A program made the translations under genes and the position numbers. Below, in pieces: positions 25,590-35,037 of a stretch of 64,000 bases of DNA. The notes under the pieces are model-generated. The model was given only the letters and a program-made list of their open reading frames with translations, did no database searches and had not been told where the DNA came from. This stretch comes from Gammaproteobacteria bacterium (GTDB lineage Bacteria; Pseudomonadota; Gammaproteobacteria; Steroidobacterales; Steroidobacteraceae): assembly GCA_024642505.1 (NCBI GenBank), contig JAHEAZ010000006.1:1-64000 (forward strand), written 5' to 3'. How positions within the stretch are numbered: the stretch's first letter is position 1; every line of letters starts with the position of its first letter.

Positions 25590-26993
25590 ATGGCCAAGCA
25601 CTATTTCGCCGCGATGACACGCAACAAGACCAGCCTGGCAGGTACCGGCCTGGTCATCGGCAGCCTGACCCTGATCCTGTCGCTGATCGCGATCCAGATG
25701 ATCGGCCTGCGCGGCGGCGCCTATATCGGCATCATCACCTTCGTCCTGCTGCCGATGGTCCTGGCGACGGGACTGGTGTTGATCTACGTCGGCATTCGTC
25801 GCCAGCGGAGGCTGGGCGAATCCATCGGTATGAAGGACGCTGGCGCATTTCCGATTGTCGACCTGAACCAGGAACGAACCCGCAAGGCCATACTGGGCGT
25901 GGTGGGGGTCGGCACTGTCAGCGCGGTGGTGCTGGCGGCCGCAACCTATAAGGGCGTCGAGGTCATGGACTCGACCCCGTTCTGCGGCACGGTCTGTCAC
26001 ACGGTCATGCAGCCCGAATTCACGGCTCACCAGCGCTCGCCTCATGCCCGCGTGGCCTGTGCCGACTGCCACATCGGCCCGGGCGCGGACTGGTTCGTCA
26101 AGGCCAAGATTTCGGGCGCCTGGCAGCTGGTCGCCGTCGCCTTCAACCTCTATCCGACGCCGATCCCGACGCCGGTCCACAATCTGCGCCCGGCGCGCGA
26201 CACCTGCGAGCAATGCCACTGGCCGACGACCCATGTCGGCGACCTGCTCAAGGTAAAGTCCGTCTATACCGACGACGAGGCCAACACTGAACTGAAGACC
26301 GCCGTGTTGCTGAAGGTGGGTGGCCTGGCCGGGCGTGAAGCTTCCGGCATCCATTGGCACGTCAATCCTGACGTACAGATCCGTTACCGCTCGAGCGAGG
26401 ATCGGCAGACCATTTACGACGTCGAGCTGACCCAGCCGGATGGCACGGTGAAGCTGTTCAAGCCCGCGGACGAAACACCGGAGGAAGCGAGCGAGTGGCG
26501 TACCATGGATTGCATCGACTGCCACAACCGCCCGACTCACCAGTACCACCTGCCCATGGACGAGGTGGACAACGCCATGGCCAAGGGCTACATGGACAAG
26601 TCGCTGCCGTTCCTGAAGCGCGAGTCCATGAAGGCGCTGGAGGCGCAGTACAACAACCACGAGGAGGCCCGGGCGGGTATTTCCCGGCAGATGCACGCCT
26701 TCTACCAGGAGAACTACCCCGAGATCGCGGATGAGAAAAACGCCGCCATCGAGCAGGTCATCCGCGAACTGCAGGTCATCTACACGTCCAACGTGTTCCC
26801 GGAGATGAAGGTGACCTGGGGCACCTACCCGGACAACACCCAGCACTTCGACTCGCCGGGCTGCTGGCGCTGCCACGACCGCAAGCACAAGACCGATGAC
26901 GGCGAGAAGATCTCCCGTGACTGCGGGATGTGCCACACGATCCTGGCCCAGGAAGAGGAAAGCCCGGAGATCCTCGAGACGCTCAATCCGTGA
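25590..26993 (+). CDS. NapC/NirT-family multiheme cytochrome, ImcH-like
   Basis: A 467-aa membrane-anchored cytochrome. About three N-terminal hydrophobic segments (15-37, 45-68, 97-118) lead into the NapC/NirT core. Heme motifs are CGTVCH at 132 (three residues between the Cys, atypical), CADCH at 157, CEQCH, CIDCH, CWRCH and CGMCH: five canonical and one CX3CH. The core is followed by a longer C-terminal domain. NapC proteins oxidise quinol and pass electrons to periplasmic partners; the size, the CX3CH first site and the extra hemes recall the Geobacter ImcH group. It follows the CbcL-like gene and precedes further cytochromes. Confidence 0.82.
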   Translation: MAKHYFAAMTRNKTSLAGTGLVIGSLTLILSLIAIQMIGLRGGAYIGIITFVLLPMVLATGLVLIYVGIRRQRRLGESIGMKDAGAFPIVDLNQERTRKAILGVVGVGTVSAVVLAAATYKGVEVMDSTPFCGTVCHTVMQPEFTAHQRSPHARVACADCHIGPGADWFVKAKISGAWQLVAVAFNLYPTPIPTPVHNLRPARDTCEQCHWPTTHVGDLLKVKSVYTDDEANTELKTAVLLKVGGLAGREASGIHWHVNPDVQIRYRSSEDRQTIYDVELTQPDGTVKLFKPADETPEEASEWRTMDCIDCHNRPTHQYHLPMDEVDNAMAKGYMDKSLPFLKRESMKALEAQYNNHEEARAGISRQMHAFYQENYPEIADEKNAAIEQVIRELQVIYTSNVFPEMKVTWGTYPDNTQHFDSPGCWRCHDRKHKTDDGEKISRDCGMCHTILAQEEESPEILETLNP

Positions 26994-27039
26994 CGGCCGG
27001 AGCCGACGCATGACATGCCACTTGACGGAGTAACTCGAC

Positions 27040-27621
27040 ATGAACGACACAACAAAGATACTGGCGTCGTGGATCGGGGGCCTGTGCCTGGCGGCCGGCG
27101 CGGCGAGCGCGGGCGCAGTCGACGCGGAACTGCTCCAGAAATGCACCATCTGCCACGGTGACCGGGGCATCAGCGACGAGCCGGCCTACCCGAGCATCGC
27201 CGGCCTGCCGTTCCAGCTCCAGGTCGACGCCATGCAAGCCTACCGCAACGGCCACCGGGACTGCGGCCCGGTACCCCGCATGTGCAAGATCTCCCAGGAA
27301 TTGACGGACGATCAGATCCGGGAACTGTCCGCTCACTTCGCCGAGTTCGAGTTCAAGCCGGCGGAGCAACCATTCGACGCCTCGCTGGTCGAGAAGGGCA
27401 GCGTCCTGCACGAGGACTACTGCGAGGTTTGCCACGGTGACGGGCCGGAGGACGCCGAGAAGAGCATCCTCCACGGCCAGTGGGCGGAGTACCTTCGCTA
27501 CTCGCTCAGTCAGTATCGGGGCGGGCATCGCGACCAGCCGCCCAGCATGCGGCGGCAGACGGACAAGTTGACCGACGAGGACCTCGAGGCCCTGGTCAAT
27601 TTCTACGCCAGCTATCGCTGA
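27040..27621 (+). CDS. Diheme cytochrome c4-like periplasmic protein
   Basis: A 193-aa exported protein with signal peptide (cleavage near ASAGAVDA) and two class I cytochrome domains, CTICH at residue 35 and CEVCH at 128. Each is followed by a PSIAGLPFQLQ- or HGQWAEYLRYSLSQY-type stretch like cytochrome c4. A likely axial Met occurs as PSMRR in the second domain; in the first, PRMCK is the candidate. It is a plausible soluble shuttle between membrane quinol cytochromes and terminal oxidases or other acceptors. It starts 46 bp after the NapC-like gene. Confidence 0.85.
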   Translation: MNDTTKILASWIGGLCLAAGAASAGAVDAELLQKCTICHGDRGISDEPAYPSIAGLPFQLQVDAMQAYRNGHRDCGPVPRMCKISQELTDDQIRELSAHFAEFEFKPAEQPFDASLVEKGSVLHEDYCEVCHGDGPEDAEKSILHGQWAEYLRYSLSQYRGGHRDQPPSMRRQTDKLTDEDLEALVNFYASYR

Positions 27622-27849
27622 GGCAGGAACCCGATGCCCCTGGTCCGCAGGGCGCCCGGCAGACCGGGGCGGACCACGTACATCTGCGTAGTTGAAATTA
27701 CCGACGTCCCCTGCCCGTCCTAGTCAATAGGATCGCAGCGTGTATGCGTACCGTCCGTGCTGCCGGGGTGGCAGGCGGTAGCCAGCGGGCCTTGAGAGCG
27801 ACACGCGGCACGAGGCGCGGCCTCCATTGGGCCCAAGGGGGGTTAAGTC

Positions 27850-28584
27850 GTGAAGATTCCTGAGCAGATCACGCGTCTGGGCATGCTGCTGGCCGGAGTG
27901 CTGGCGGCGGTACTGCTGCTGCGTTTCGTGATCCTGCCTGCGGACATGTTCTCGGCGGCACCCCACCAGGCCGCCAAGGCCGTCCGGGAAATGGCCAAGC
28001 CGGTCCACTACGCCGGGATGCCCGCCTGCCGCGAGTGCCACGCCGACATCTATGACACCAAGAGTGCCGGCGGTCACCGCTACATGGGCTGCGAGAACTG
28101 CCACGGGGCGGCCGCCGCTCATGCCAGCGATCCGGCGACCGGCAATCCTCCGCTGCCGAGCGAGCGCGAGTTCTGCTATGCCTGCCACGCCTTCGACCCG
28201 TCGCGGCCCAACGGCTTCCCGCAGATCGAGCCGACCGAGCACCGGGCGGGCAAGAAGTGCATCCGCTGCCACGACCCACACGACCCGGTGCCGCCATCCG
28301 CCCCCAGCGATTGCTCGGGTTGTCACGGCGTGATCGCCAAGACCAAGGCTACTTCCAGCCATGCGACAGTCGAGTGTGCGGCCTGCCACGAGGTGCCGGA
28401 GCAGCACTTCACCAGCCCCCGGGCCGCACTGCCCACCAAGCCCGCGGGACGCGAATCCTGCGGCCAGTGCCACGGCAGTGACGCGACGGATTCCGGCGCG
28501 CCAAGAGTCGACCTCGCGTCGCATGGAGATTCTTACCAGTGCTGGCAGTGCCACTATCCGCATGCGCCGGAGATGACACGATGA
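27850..28584 (+). CDS. Membrane-anchored octaheme cytochrome c
   Basis: A 244-aa protein with a GTG start at 27850 behind a GGGGGG ribosome site. One N-terminal transmembrane anchor (about residues 10-30) holds a periplasmic domain with eight CxxCH motifs: CRECH, CENCH, CYACH, CIRCH, CSGCH, CAACH, CGQCH, CWQCH. Eight hemes in about 190 residues is dense packing of the c3/NrfB-like doubled-CxxCH kind. The last gene of the NrfD module follows with a 4-base overlap on the ferredoxin gene, so octaheme, ferredoxin and NrfD proteins are co-made. The long 228-bp leader sets it apart as a probable new transcript start. Confidence 0.85.
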   Translation: MKIPEQITRLGMLLAGVLAAVLLLRFVILPADMFSAAPHQAAKAVREMAKPVHYAGMPACRECHADIYDTKSAGGHRYMGCENCHGAAAAHASDPATGNPPLPSEREFCYACHAFDPSRPNGFPQIEPTEHRAGKKCIRCHDPHDPVPPSAPSDCSGCHGVIAKTKATSSHATVECAACHEVPEQHFTSPRAALPTKPAGRESCGQCHGSDATDSGAPRVDLASHGDSYQCWQCHYPHAPEMTR

Positions 28585-29348
28585 ACAAGCGCGACTTCCT
28601 CAAGCAAAGCATCCTGTTCATTCCGGCCGCGGGACTGATGCAGACACTGGCGCGGGTCGCGGCGGGTGAGGACATGGCGACCGCAGCCGCGACCAGCGGC
28701 GACTACGACGCTTCCCAGCATTGGTACGGGATGGGCATCGACGTCGACAAGTGCATCGGCTGCAATCGTTGCGTCGAGGCCTGCAAGACCGAGAACAACG
28801 TCCCCCAGGAGCCGTTCTTCTTCCGCACCTGGATTGAACGCTACTCGATCCATGCCGACGGCGAGGTGACCGTCGAATGCGTCAGCACCCAGCCGCCGCG
28901 CGGCGAGGAAACCCCGCAGGTCGACCCCGATGTCGTCCGCAGCTTCTTCGTTCCGAAGCTCTGCAACCAGTGCGCCAACCCGCCCTGCGTCCAGGTTTGC
29001 CCGGTCGGCGCCACCTTCCAGACGAAGGACGGCGTGGTGCTGGTGGACGAGAAGCGCTGCATCGGCTGCCGCTACTGCATCCAGGCCTGCCCCTATGGCG
29101 CCCGCTATCTCAATCCCGAGACCAAGACCGCCGACAAGTGTACGTTCTGCTATCACCGCGTCACCGAAGGCCTGCAGCCGGCCTGCGTCGAGGTCTGCCC
29201 GACCCAGGCGCGCATCTTTGGCGACTTCAAGAGCGAGGCCAGCCGCCTGGTGCGATTCGAGCGGGTGAACGAGATCAGCGTCCTGAAGCCGGACATGAAC
29301 ACCGCGCCCAAGGTCCGCTACGCCAAACTTGACGGGGAAGTGCGATGA
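28581..29348 (+). CDS. Four-cluster periplasmic ferredoxin, NrfC/DsrO/DmsB-like
   Basis: A 255-aa protein with a KR-type Tat-like signal (NKRDFLKQ) and the four [4Fe-4S] sites of the NrfC/DmsB/DsrO family: CIGCNRCVEAC at 58, CNQCANPPCVQVCP, CIGCRYCIQACP and CTFCYHR plus CVEVCP. The ATG at 28581 overlaps the upstream stop (ATGA) and its own stop overlaps the NrfD start the same way. It would carry electrons between the octaheme cytochrome and the quinone-binding NrfD. The twin-Arg is replaced by Lys-Arg, a known functional variant in such subunits. Confidence 0.9.
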   Translation: MNKRDFLKQSILFIPAAGLMQTLARVAAGEDMATAAATSGDYDASQHWYGMGIDVDKCIGCNRCVEACKTENNVPQEPFFFRTWIERYSIHADGEVTVECVSTQPPRGEETPQVDPDVVRSFFVPKLCNQCANPPCVQVCPVGATFQTKDGVVLVDEKRCIGCRYCIQACPYGARYLNPETKTADKCTFCYHRVTEGLQPACVEVCPTQARIFGDFKSEASRLVRFERVNEISVLKPDMNTAPKVRYAKLDGEVR

Positions 29349-30565
29349 ACATCGACACCAACCAGGCACTGTTCGAGCAGTTGGCCCACCAGCTGGGCCA
29401 GGTGGCCGGCTTCATCTATCCCAATGAAGTCGAGATCCAGTGGGCGATCCTGATCGTCGTCTACCCCTACATCACGGGCATCGTGGCCGGCGCCTTCATC
29501 CTCGCCTCGCTGGTCAAGGTGTTCAACGTCGTCGAGGTGCAGCCCATATACCGGCTGGCGCTGCTGACCGCGCTGGCGTTCATGCTGATCGCCGGCATGC
29601 CGCTGAACCTGCACCTGGGGCATCCGGAGCGTTCCTATGAGATCTTCCTGACGCCCCAGCCTACCTCGGCGATGGCCATGTTCGGCTTCGTCTACCTCTG
29701 GTACCTGATGGCGGTCCTGTTGCTGGAGGTCTGGTTCGAATACCGTGCCCAGTTCATCCTGATGGCGCAGCAGACGCGCGGATTCATGGGCAAGCTATAC
29801 AGGGTCCTGTCGCTGTTTTCCAACGACGTCAGCCCGCAGGCGCTCGCATTCGACAAGAAAGCCAGCAAGCTCATCACCATCATCGGCATTCCCTCGGCAT
29901 TCCTGCTGCACGGCTACGTCGGCTTCATCTTCGGCTCGATCAAGGCCAATCCCTGGTGGAGCAGCGTGCTGATGCCCATCGTCTTCCTGATGTCGGCAAT
30001 CGTGTCCGGCATCGCGATGGTGATCATCGTCTATACGATCATCAGCCTGGTGCGCAATGAAAAGGTCGATATGCGCTGCCTGGACAAGGTGGGGTTGTTC
30101 CTGCTCGTCGCGATCATCGTCGACTTCGCGCTGGAAGCGCTGGACTACATTCACCGCATGTACCAGGCCGAGGAATCGATCGAGATCCTGGGCGAACTGA
30201 TCTCCAACAAGCTGTTCACCAGCCTGGTGATCCTGCAGGTGCTGGTCGGCATGTTCGTGCCGCTCGCCATCCTGGCATTTGCCCGGATCCGGCACCTCAA
30301 TGACGACCTGCGCAAGCTGATGTACTTCGTCTCCGCGCTGCTGCTCCAGGTCGGTATCTTCGGCATGCGCTGGAACGTGGTGATCGGTGGTCAGCTGTAC
30401 TCCAAGAGTTACCGTGGGCTGATGGCCTACAAGATGGAGCTGACCGGCATCGAGAGCCTGGGAATGGCGCTCGTGCTGCTGGCGCTACCCTTCATCATCC
30501 TTGCCGTACTGGTCCGGTTGCTGCCGACCCAGCCCATGGCTGGACAGCCCCCGGCGGCGCACTAG
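29345..30565 (+). CDS. NrfD/PsrC-type quinone-interacting membrane protein
   Basis: A 406-aa polytopic protein, about ten transmembrane helices, of the NrfD/PsrC/DsrP family. Landmarks include PIYRLALLTALAFMLIAGMP, PLNLHLGHPERSYEI and PSAFLLHGYVGFIFGS. NrfD subunits exchange electrons with the quinone pool and may move protons. It closes the gene cluster. Partners are the ferredoxin and octaheme cytochrome; there is no molybdopterin catalytic subunit nearby, unlike Psr, Ttr or Phs systems. Confidence 0.92.
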   Translation: MNIDTNQALFEQLAHQLGQVAGFIYPNEVEIQWAILIVVYPYITGIVAGAFILASLVKVFNVVEVQPIYRLALLTALAFMLIAGMPLNLHLGHPERSYEIFLTPQPTSAMAMFGFVYLWYLMAVLLLEVWFEYRAQFILMAQQTRGFMGKLYRVLSLFSNDVSPQALAFDKKASKLITIIGIPSAFLLHGYVGFIFGSIKANPWWSSVLMPIVFLMSAIVSGIAMVIIVYTIISLVRNEKVDMRCLDKVGLFLLVAIIVDFALEALDYIHRMYQAEESIEILGELISNKLFTSLVILQVLVGMFVPLAILAFARIRHLNDDLRKLMYFVSALLLQVGIFGMRWNVVIGGQLYSKSYRGLMAYKMELTGIESLGMALVLLALPFIILAVLVRLLPTQPMAGQPPAAH

Positions 30566-30668
30566 GGGATTTTCGGCCTCCCGGTTTCCTAGCAGCTGTC
30601 GAGATCCTGATCCTGCCGGGCTAGACTTCGGCTGGGCCGCAGCTGTGCCCTTGCCGCCGGAGGCCGCC

Positions 30669-31496
30669 ATGGACGAACAAATTGCCAATATGGGGCAGAC
30701 CAGCTCCACCGTCATCGATCTCGCCGTCAGCTATGGCCCACGGGTGCTCGCCGCGGCGCTGATCCTGCTGGCAGGCTACTACGTGGGTCGTTGGGCTGGC
30801 CGTGCACTGGATCGCCTGCTGCAGAAGCTGGACCTCGATGCCACGGTCAGGATTCTCCTGACCAGGATCGCGAGCACGCTGGTAGTCCTGGTATTCGCAA
30901 TCATGGCGCTGCAGAACCTTGGCGTGGAGCTGCTGCCGCTTATCGCCGGCCTCGGTATCGCCGGGGCGGGCATTGCGCTGGCCCTGCAGGGCGTCCTTGG
31001 CAACCTGGCGGCCGGTCTGACCATCATCTTCACGCGACCGTTCAAGGTCGGAGAGTACATCTCGATCGTCGGCGAGGAGGGCCTGATCGAGTACGTCTCA
31101 CTGTTCACCACTACCTTGAGCCACCCGGACCGCTCGCGCGTAATCATCCCCAACCGCAAGATCGTCGGCGAGATCCTGCACAACTACGGCACGATCCGGC
31201 AGCTTGGCCTGACGGTCGGCATCGCCTACGACTCCGACGTCGGCGCGGCTCTGGCTGCGATCGAGGACGTGCTGCGGCGCAATCCGCGGGTCCTGCAGGA
31301 TCCTTCCCCGGTCATCCGGGTCTCCGCCCTGGCCGACTCGTCGGTCAATGTCGACGTCCGGCCCTGGGTCAGCGTCCCCGACTACGGCGCCGCCGGGAGC
31401 GAGCTGAATCGCGCGATTCTCCAGTCACTCCGCGAGCGGCAGATTGTCATTCCCTTTCCGCAGCGCGAGGTGCGAATACTCGGGCGCGAGTCCTGA
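30669..31496 (+). CDS. Mechanosensitive ion channel, MscS family (second copy)
   Basis: A 275-aa E. coli MscS-sized channel. The pore helix reads GLGIAGAGIALALQGVLGNLAAGL and leads to the beta domain start FTRPFKVGEYISI. ATG 30669 lies behind GGAGG. It differs from the 10255 gene in length and loop sequence. It is probably an osmotic safety valve. Confidence 0.92.
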   Translation: MDEQIANMGQTSSTVIDLAVSYGPRVLAAALILLAGYYVGRWAGRALDRLLQKLDLDATVRILLTRIASTLVVLVFAIMALQNLGVELLPLIAGLGIAGAGIALALQGVLGNLAAGLTIIFTRPFKVGEYISIVGEEGLIEYVSLFTTTLSHPDRSRVIIPNRKIVGEILHNYGTIRQLGLTVGIAYDSDVGAALAAIEDVLRRNPRVLQDPSPVIRVSALADSSVNVDVRPWVSVPDYGAAGSELNRAILQSLRERQIVIPFPQREVRILGRES

Positions 31497-31525
31497 CGCG
31501 GCGATCACCGCCGGGAGAATCATCC

Positions 31526-32632
31526 ATGGCACTCAAGCGTCCCGTCCGCAGTCCCGGCACCGTCGTGGTGCTGGAGCATACGTCGAAGGTCCTGGCGGGC
31601 AACGCCCTGGGCGATCCGCACGTGCGGCAGCTGGCGGTCTGGCTGCCATCGCAATACGACACGGGTCGCCCCGGCCGCGGCAGGCGCTTTCCGGTGCTCT
31701 ATGACCTGGTCGGATTCACCGGTTCAGGGACTGCGCACCTCAACTGGAAGCCCTTCAGCGAAAACCTGGCTGAGCGCGCGGCGCGGCTGATCCACGAAGG
31801 CAAGATGGGGCCGGCGATACTGGTCTTCCCGGACTGCTTCACCCGCCTCGGTGGCAACCAATACGTGAATTCGACGGCGATCGGCCGCTACGCGGACTAC
31901 CTGACCCGGGAAATCATCCCCTTCGTCGACCGCGAATTCCGCACGCTCGCCTCCCGCGATCACCGCGGCTGTTTCGGCAAGTCTTCCGGCGGCTATGGCG
32001 CGATCATCCACGGCATGAAGTACGCGAAGTACTGGGGTGCCATCGCCGATCACTCCGGCGATGCGTACTTCGACTTCGTCTATGGTGGCGACTGGCCGAA
32101 CACGCTCAACGAACTCGGCAAGTACCGCAAGCCGAAGCGGCGGGAGGGTGCCTATGACGCCGTACTGGCCTCGGCGGGCCTTGGCGATGGTCGGGACGAC
32201 GGCCGGGTACGGCGCTTCCTGGAATCGGTTTGGAAGAAGCCCAAGCTCTCGGACGCCGAGGTGCACGCCATCATGAACATCTGCATGGCGGCCACTTACG
32301 ACCCGGATCCAAAGGCGCCGCTTGGATTCCGCGTGCCGTTCAATCTGGAAACGGGAGAGTTGATCGAATCACGCTGGAAGCGCTGGCTGCGACATGACCC
32401 GGTCAACCTGGTCAAGGCCCATGCGCGCGAGCTCAGGACGCTCAAGGGCATATACATCGATTGTGGCTGGAAGGACCAGTACCACATCCACTACGGCGCC
32501 CGAGTCCTTTCGAAGCGCCTGAGTGAGGCCGGCATCCGGCACCGCTACGAGGAGTTCGACGACAATCATTCCGACATCGACTACCGGATGGATGTCAGCC
32601 TGCCATTCCTGTACCGGGCGCTGAAGCCGTGA
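31526..32632 (+). CDS. Esterase D / enterochelin esterase-like alpha/beta hydrolase
   Basis: A 368-aa alpha/beta hydrolase of the esterase D/putative esterase family. The nucleophile elbow is GKSSGGYGA (GxSxG), preceded by LTREIIPFVDREFRTL, which is typical of the family. The catalytic His is probably the one in FDDNHSD near the end. A Met at 31526 with GGGAGAA upstream is the start; the longer upstream frame crosses the MscS gene and is not real. No signal peptide is seen, so it is probably cytoplasmic. The substrate is unknown. Confidence 0.85.
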   Translation: MALKRPVRSPGTVVVLEHTSKVLAGNALGDPHVRQLAVWLPSQYDTGRPGRGRRFPVLYDLVGFTGSGTAHLNWKPFSENLAERAARLIHEGKMGPAILVFPDCFTRLGGNQYVNSTAIGRYADYLTREIIPFVDREFRTLASRDHRGCFGKSSGGYGAIIHGMKYAKYWGAIADHSGDAYFDFVYGGDWPNTLNELGKYRKPKRREGAYDAVLASAGLGDGRDDGRVRRFLESVWKKPKLSDAEVHAIMNICMAATYDPDPKAPLGFRVPFNLETGELIESRWKRWLRHDPVNLVKAHARELRTLKGIYIDCGWKDQYHIHYGARVLSKRLSEAGIRHRYEEFDDNHSDIDYRMDVSLPFLYRALKP

Positions 32633-32792
32633 TTCCCTGACGGTATTCAGCGCAGCAGAGCGCTGCGGATCGTGGCAATCCAGCGGGTCGAGACTCTCTT
32701 GCGGGGTCATAATTTCCGCAGGTTTTCTGCCCCGCGTGTTGCAGCCGTCTGCTGCCCGGTGGCGGCGGCAGACGGGTGCCGGAGACCCCGCG

Positions 32793-34970
32793 ATGCGCCA
32801 TACTCTCGCCCTCGTCATGCTGGCCGCGACGATCGCCGGCGCCGGCTGCGTCACCACCAGGATCGACCCCGATATGCATGTTGTGGAACAGAATGAAAAT
32901 CCCTTGCTCGGGCCCTGGCCCGGCCCCTTCGGCGGCGTCCCGCCCTTTGACCAGGCCAGTGTCGCGCTGCTGAAGCCCGCGCTCGAAGCCGCGATGGCCG
33001 CGCAGCTGGCGGAGACTGACGCCATCGCGGCCGATCCCGCACCGCCCGACTTCGACAACACCGTCGCGGCGCTCGAGCGCTCGGGTCGCGCCTTCAACCG
33101 CGTCGCCACGATCTACGGCATCTACAGCGGCAGCCTGAGCACGCCGGAAGTGCAGGCCGTCGAGCGCGAGATGGCGCCGAAACTGGCTGCATTCCGCGAC
33201 CAGATAGTCCAGAACGAGGCCTTGTTCCACAGGATTGAGGTGGTGTACCAGAGGCGCGAAGCACTGCCGCTGAGCGGCGAGCAGCAACGCCTGCTCTGGA
33301 ACCGCTACACCAACCTGGTGCTTGCCGGCGCCGGCCTCGATGCTGCAGGCAAGCGGGAAGTCGCCTCGATCAACCAGCGGCTCGCCGCGCTGTTTACCAC
33401 CTTCAGCCAGAACATCCTTGCCGAAGAGGACCATCGGATGCTGGTCATCGACGACGAACGGGATCTTGCCGGGCTGCCGGACACCTTCATCGCCTCTGCG
33501 GCCGCGACCGCGACGGAGCGGAAGCTGGATGGCAAGTGGGTGGTGGCCAATACCCGCTCCAGCGTCGAGCCGTTCCTGACCTATTCGTCACGGCGTGAAC
33601 TGCGGGAGCAGGTCTGGCGGACCTTCGTCAACCGTGGCGACGAAGGCGACGCGCATGACAACAACGCAGTCATCACCGAGATTCTCGCCCTGCGGGCGCG
33701 CCGGGCCAGGCTGCTGGGTTTCGCCACGCACGCACACTGGCGGCTGCAGAAAACCATGGCCAGGACCCCGGAGCGCACGCTCGAGCTGATGGAGGCCGTG
33801 TGGTCGCCGGCGGTGGCCCGCGTGCGCGAGGAAGTCGCCGACATGCAGGCGATCGCCGATGCCGAGGGCGCCGGCATCGCGATCGAGGCCTGGGACTACC
33901 GCTACTACGCTGAGAAGGTCCGCAAGGCAAAGTACGATCTGGATGAAAACGAGGTCAAGCCCTACCTGCAGCTCGACCGGCTGCGCGAGGCGATGTTCTG
34001 GACGGCCAAACAGCTCTATGGCCTTGAGTTCACGTCGGTGGAACCCGGTGCCGTCCCGGTCTATCACCCCGACGTGCGCGTCTGGCAGGTCAGCGACCGG
34101 ACCGGTCAGCACGTGGGCCTTTACTATCTGGATCCGTTCGCGCGGGTCGGCAAGCGCTCCGGCGCATGGATGAACGCGTATCGGGCCCAGGAACGCTTTG
34201 AGAAAGCGATCACTCCCATCGTCTCGAACAATTCGAATTTCGTTGAGGGCGCTCCGGGCGAGCCAATTCTGATCGGCTGGCACGACGCCAGGACGCTGTT
34301 TCACGAGTTTGGCCACGCCCTGCATGGGCTGTTGTCGAACGTGTCCTATCCCTCGCTGGCCGGCACCTCGGTGGTGCGCGACTATGTTGAGCTACCCTCG
34401 CAGCTGACCGAACACTGGCTTGCTACGCGCGAGGTCCTGGACCGATTCGCGATTCACTACCGTACCGGCGAGCCGATGCCGGAAGCGTTGGCGGCGAGAC
34501 TGCGCGAGACCGAGACCTTCAATCAGGGGTTTTCCACGATCGAGTACCTGTCCGCGGCGCTGCTCGACATGAAGTTGCACCTGGCCGGCGACACACCCAT
34601 CGACCCGGATAGCTTCGAGCGACAGACGCTCGCCGAGATCGGCATGCCACGCGAAATCGTCATGCGTCATCGCACCCCGCAATTCAGCCACATCTTCTCC
34701 AGCGACAGCTACTCGGCCGGTTACTACAGCTACCTGTGGGCCGACAAGCTCGTGGCGGACACCTGGGAGGCGTTCCTCGAGGCCGGCGGTCCCTGGGACC
34801 AGGCCGTTGCCCTGAGGCTGCGTGACGAGGTGCTGTCGGTCGGGAATACGGTCGATCCGGATGCGGGCTATCGAAGCTTCCGTGGCCGCGACGCCGATGT
34901 CGGACCACTGCTGCGCATGCGGGGGTTTCCGGTGCCGGCGCGCGATGCGACGACGACGCCCGGGGGCTGA
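32793..34970 (+). CDS. dcp: M3 family oligopeptidase (Dcp-like) lipoprotein
   Basis: A 725-aa zinc metallopeptidase of the M3 family (peptidyl-dipeptidase Dcp/OpdA type). The active-site motif is FHEFGHALH at about residue 510, with the second Glu ligand of the family in the downstream helix (about 25-30 residues on). The N-terminus MRHTLALVMLAATIAGAGC is a lipoprotein signal, so it acts in the envelope on small peptides. The ATG at 32793 follows GGAG at eight bases. Confidence 0.9.
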   Translation: MRHTLALVMLAATIAGAGCVTTRIDPDMHVVEQNENPLLGPWPGPFGGVPPFDQASVALLKPALEAAMAAQLAETDAIAADPAPPDFDNTVAALERSGRAFNRVATIYGIYSGSLSTPEVQAVEREMAPKLAAFRDQIVQNEALFHRIEVVYQRREALPLSGEQQRLLWNRYTNLVLAGAGLDAAGKREVASINQRLAALFTTFSQNILAEEDHRMLVIDDERDLAGLPDTFIASAAATATERKLDGKWVVANTRSSVEPFLTYSSRRELREQVWRTFVNRGDEGDAHDNNAVITEILALRARRARLLGFATHAHWRLQKTMARTPERTLELMEAVWSPAVARVREEVADMQAIADAEGAGIAIEAWDYRYYAEKVRKAKYDLDENEVKPYLQLDRLREAMFWTAKQLYGLEFTSVEPGAVPVYHPDVRVWQVSDRTGQHVGLYYLDPFARVGKRSGAWMNAYRAQERFEKAITPIVSNNSNFVEGAPGEPILIGWHDARTLFHEFGHALHGLLSNVSYPSLAGTSVVRDYVELPSQLTEHWLATREVLDRFAIHYRTGEPMPEALAARLRETETFNQGFSTIEYLSAALLDMKLHLAGDTPIDPDSFERQTLAEIGMPREIVMRHRTPQFSHIFSSDSYSAGYYSYLWADKLVADTWEAFLEAGGPWDQAVALRLRDEVLSVGNTVDPDAGYRSFRGRDADVGPLLRMRGFPVPARDATTTPGG

Positions 34971-35037
34971 ATCACATTGCGCAGGGCGCAGACGACGCCG
35001 GGACGGGACGGCCCGCATCCACGTCGTCGTGATCGGG

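Noticed and set aside
25401-27170. 589-codon frame antisense to the NapC-like gene
   Set aside because: Heme motifs and overlaps on the plus strand show the real gene; the minus frame is repetitive with no family match.
27850-30565. Nitrite reductase Nrf or tetrathionate reductase operon
   Set aside because: The octaheme, ferredoxin and NrfD parts are there but no NrfA or molybdenum subunit.
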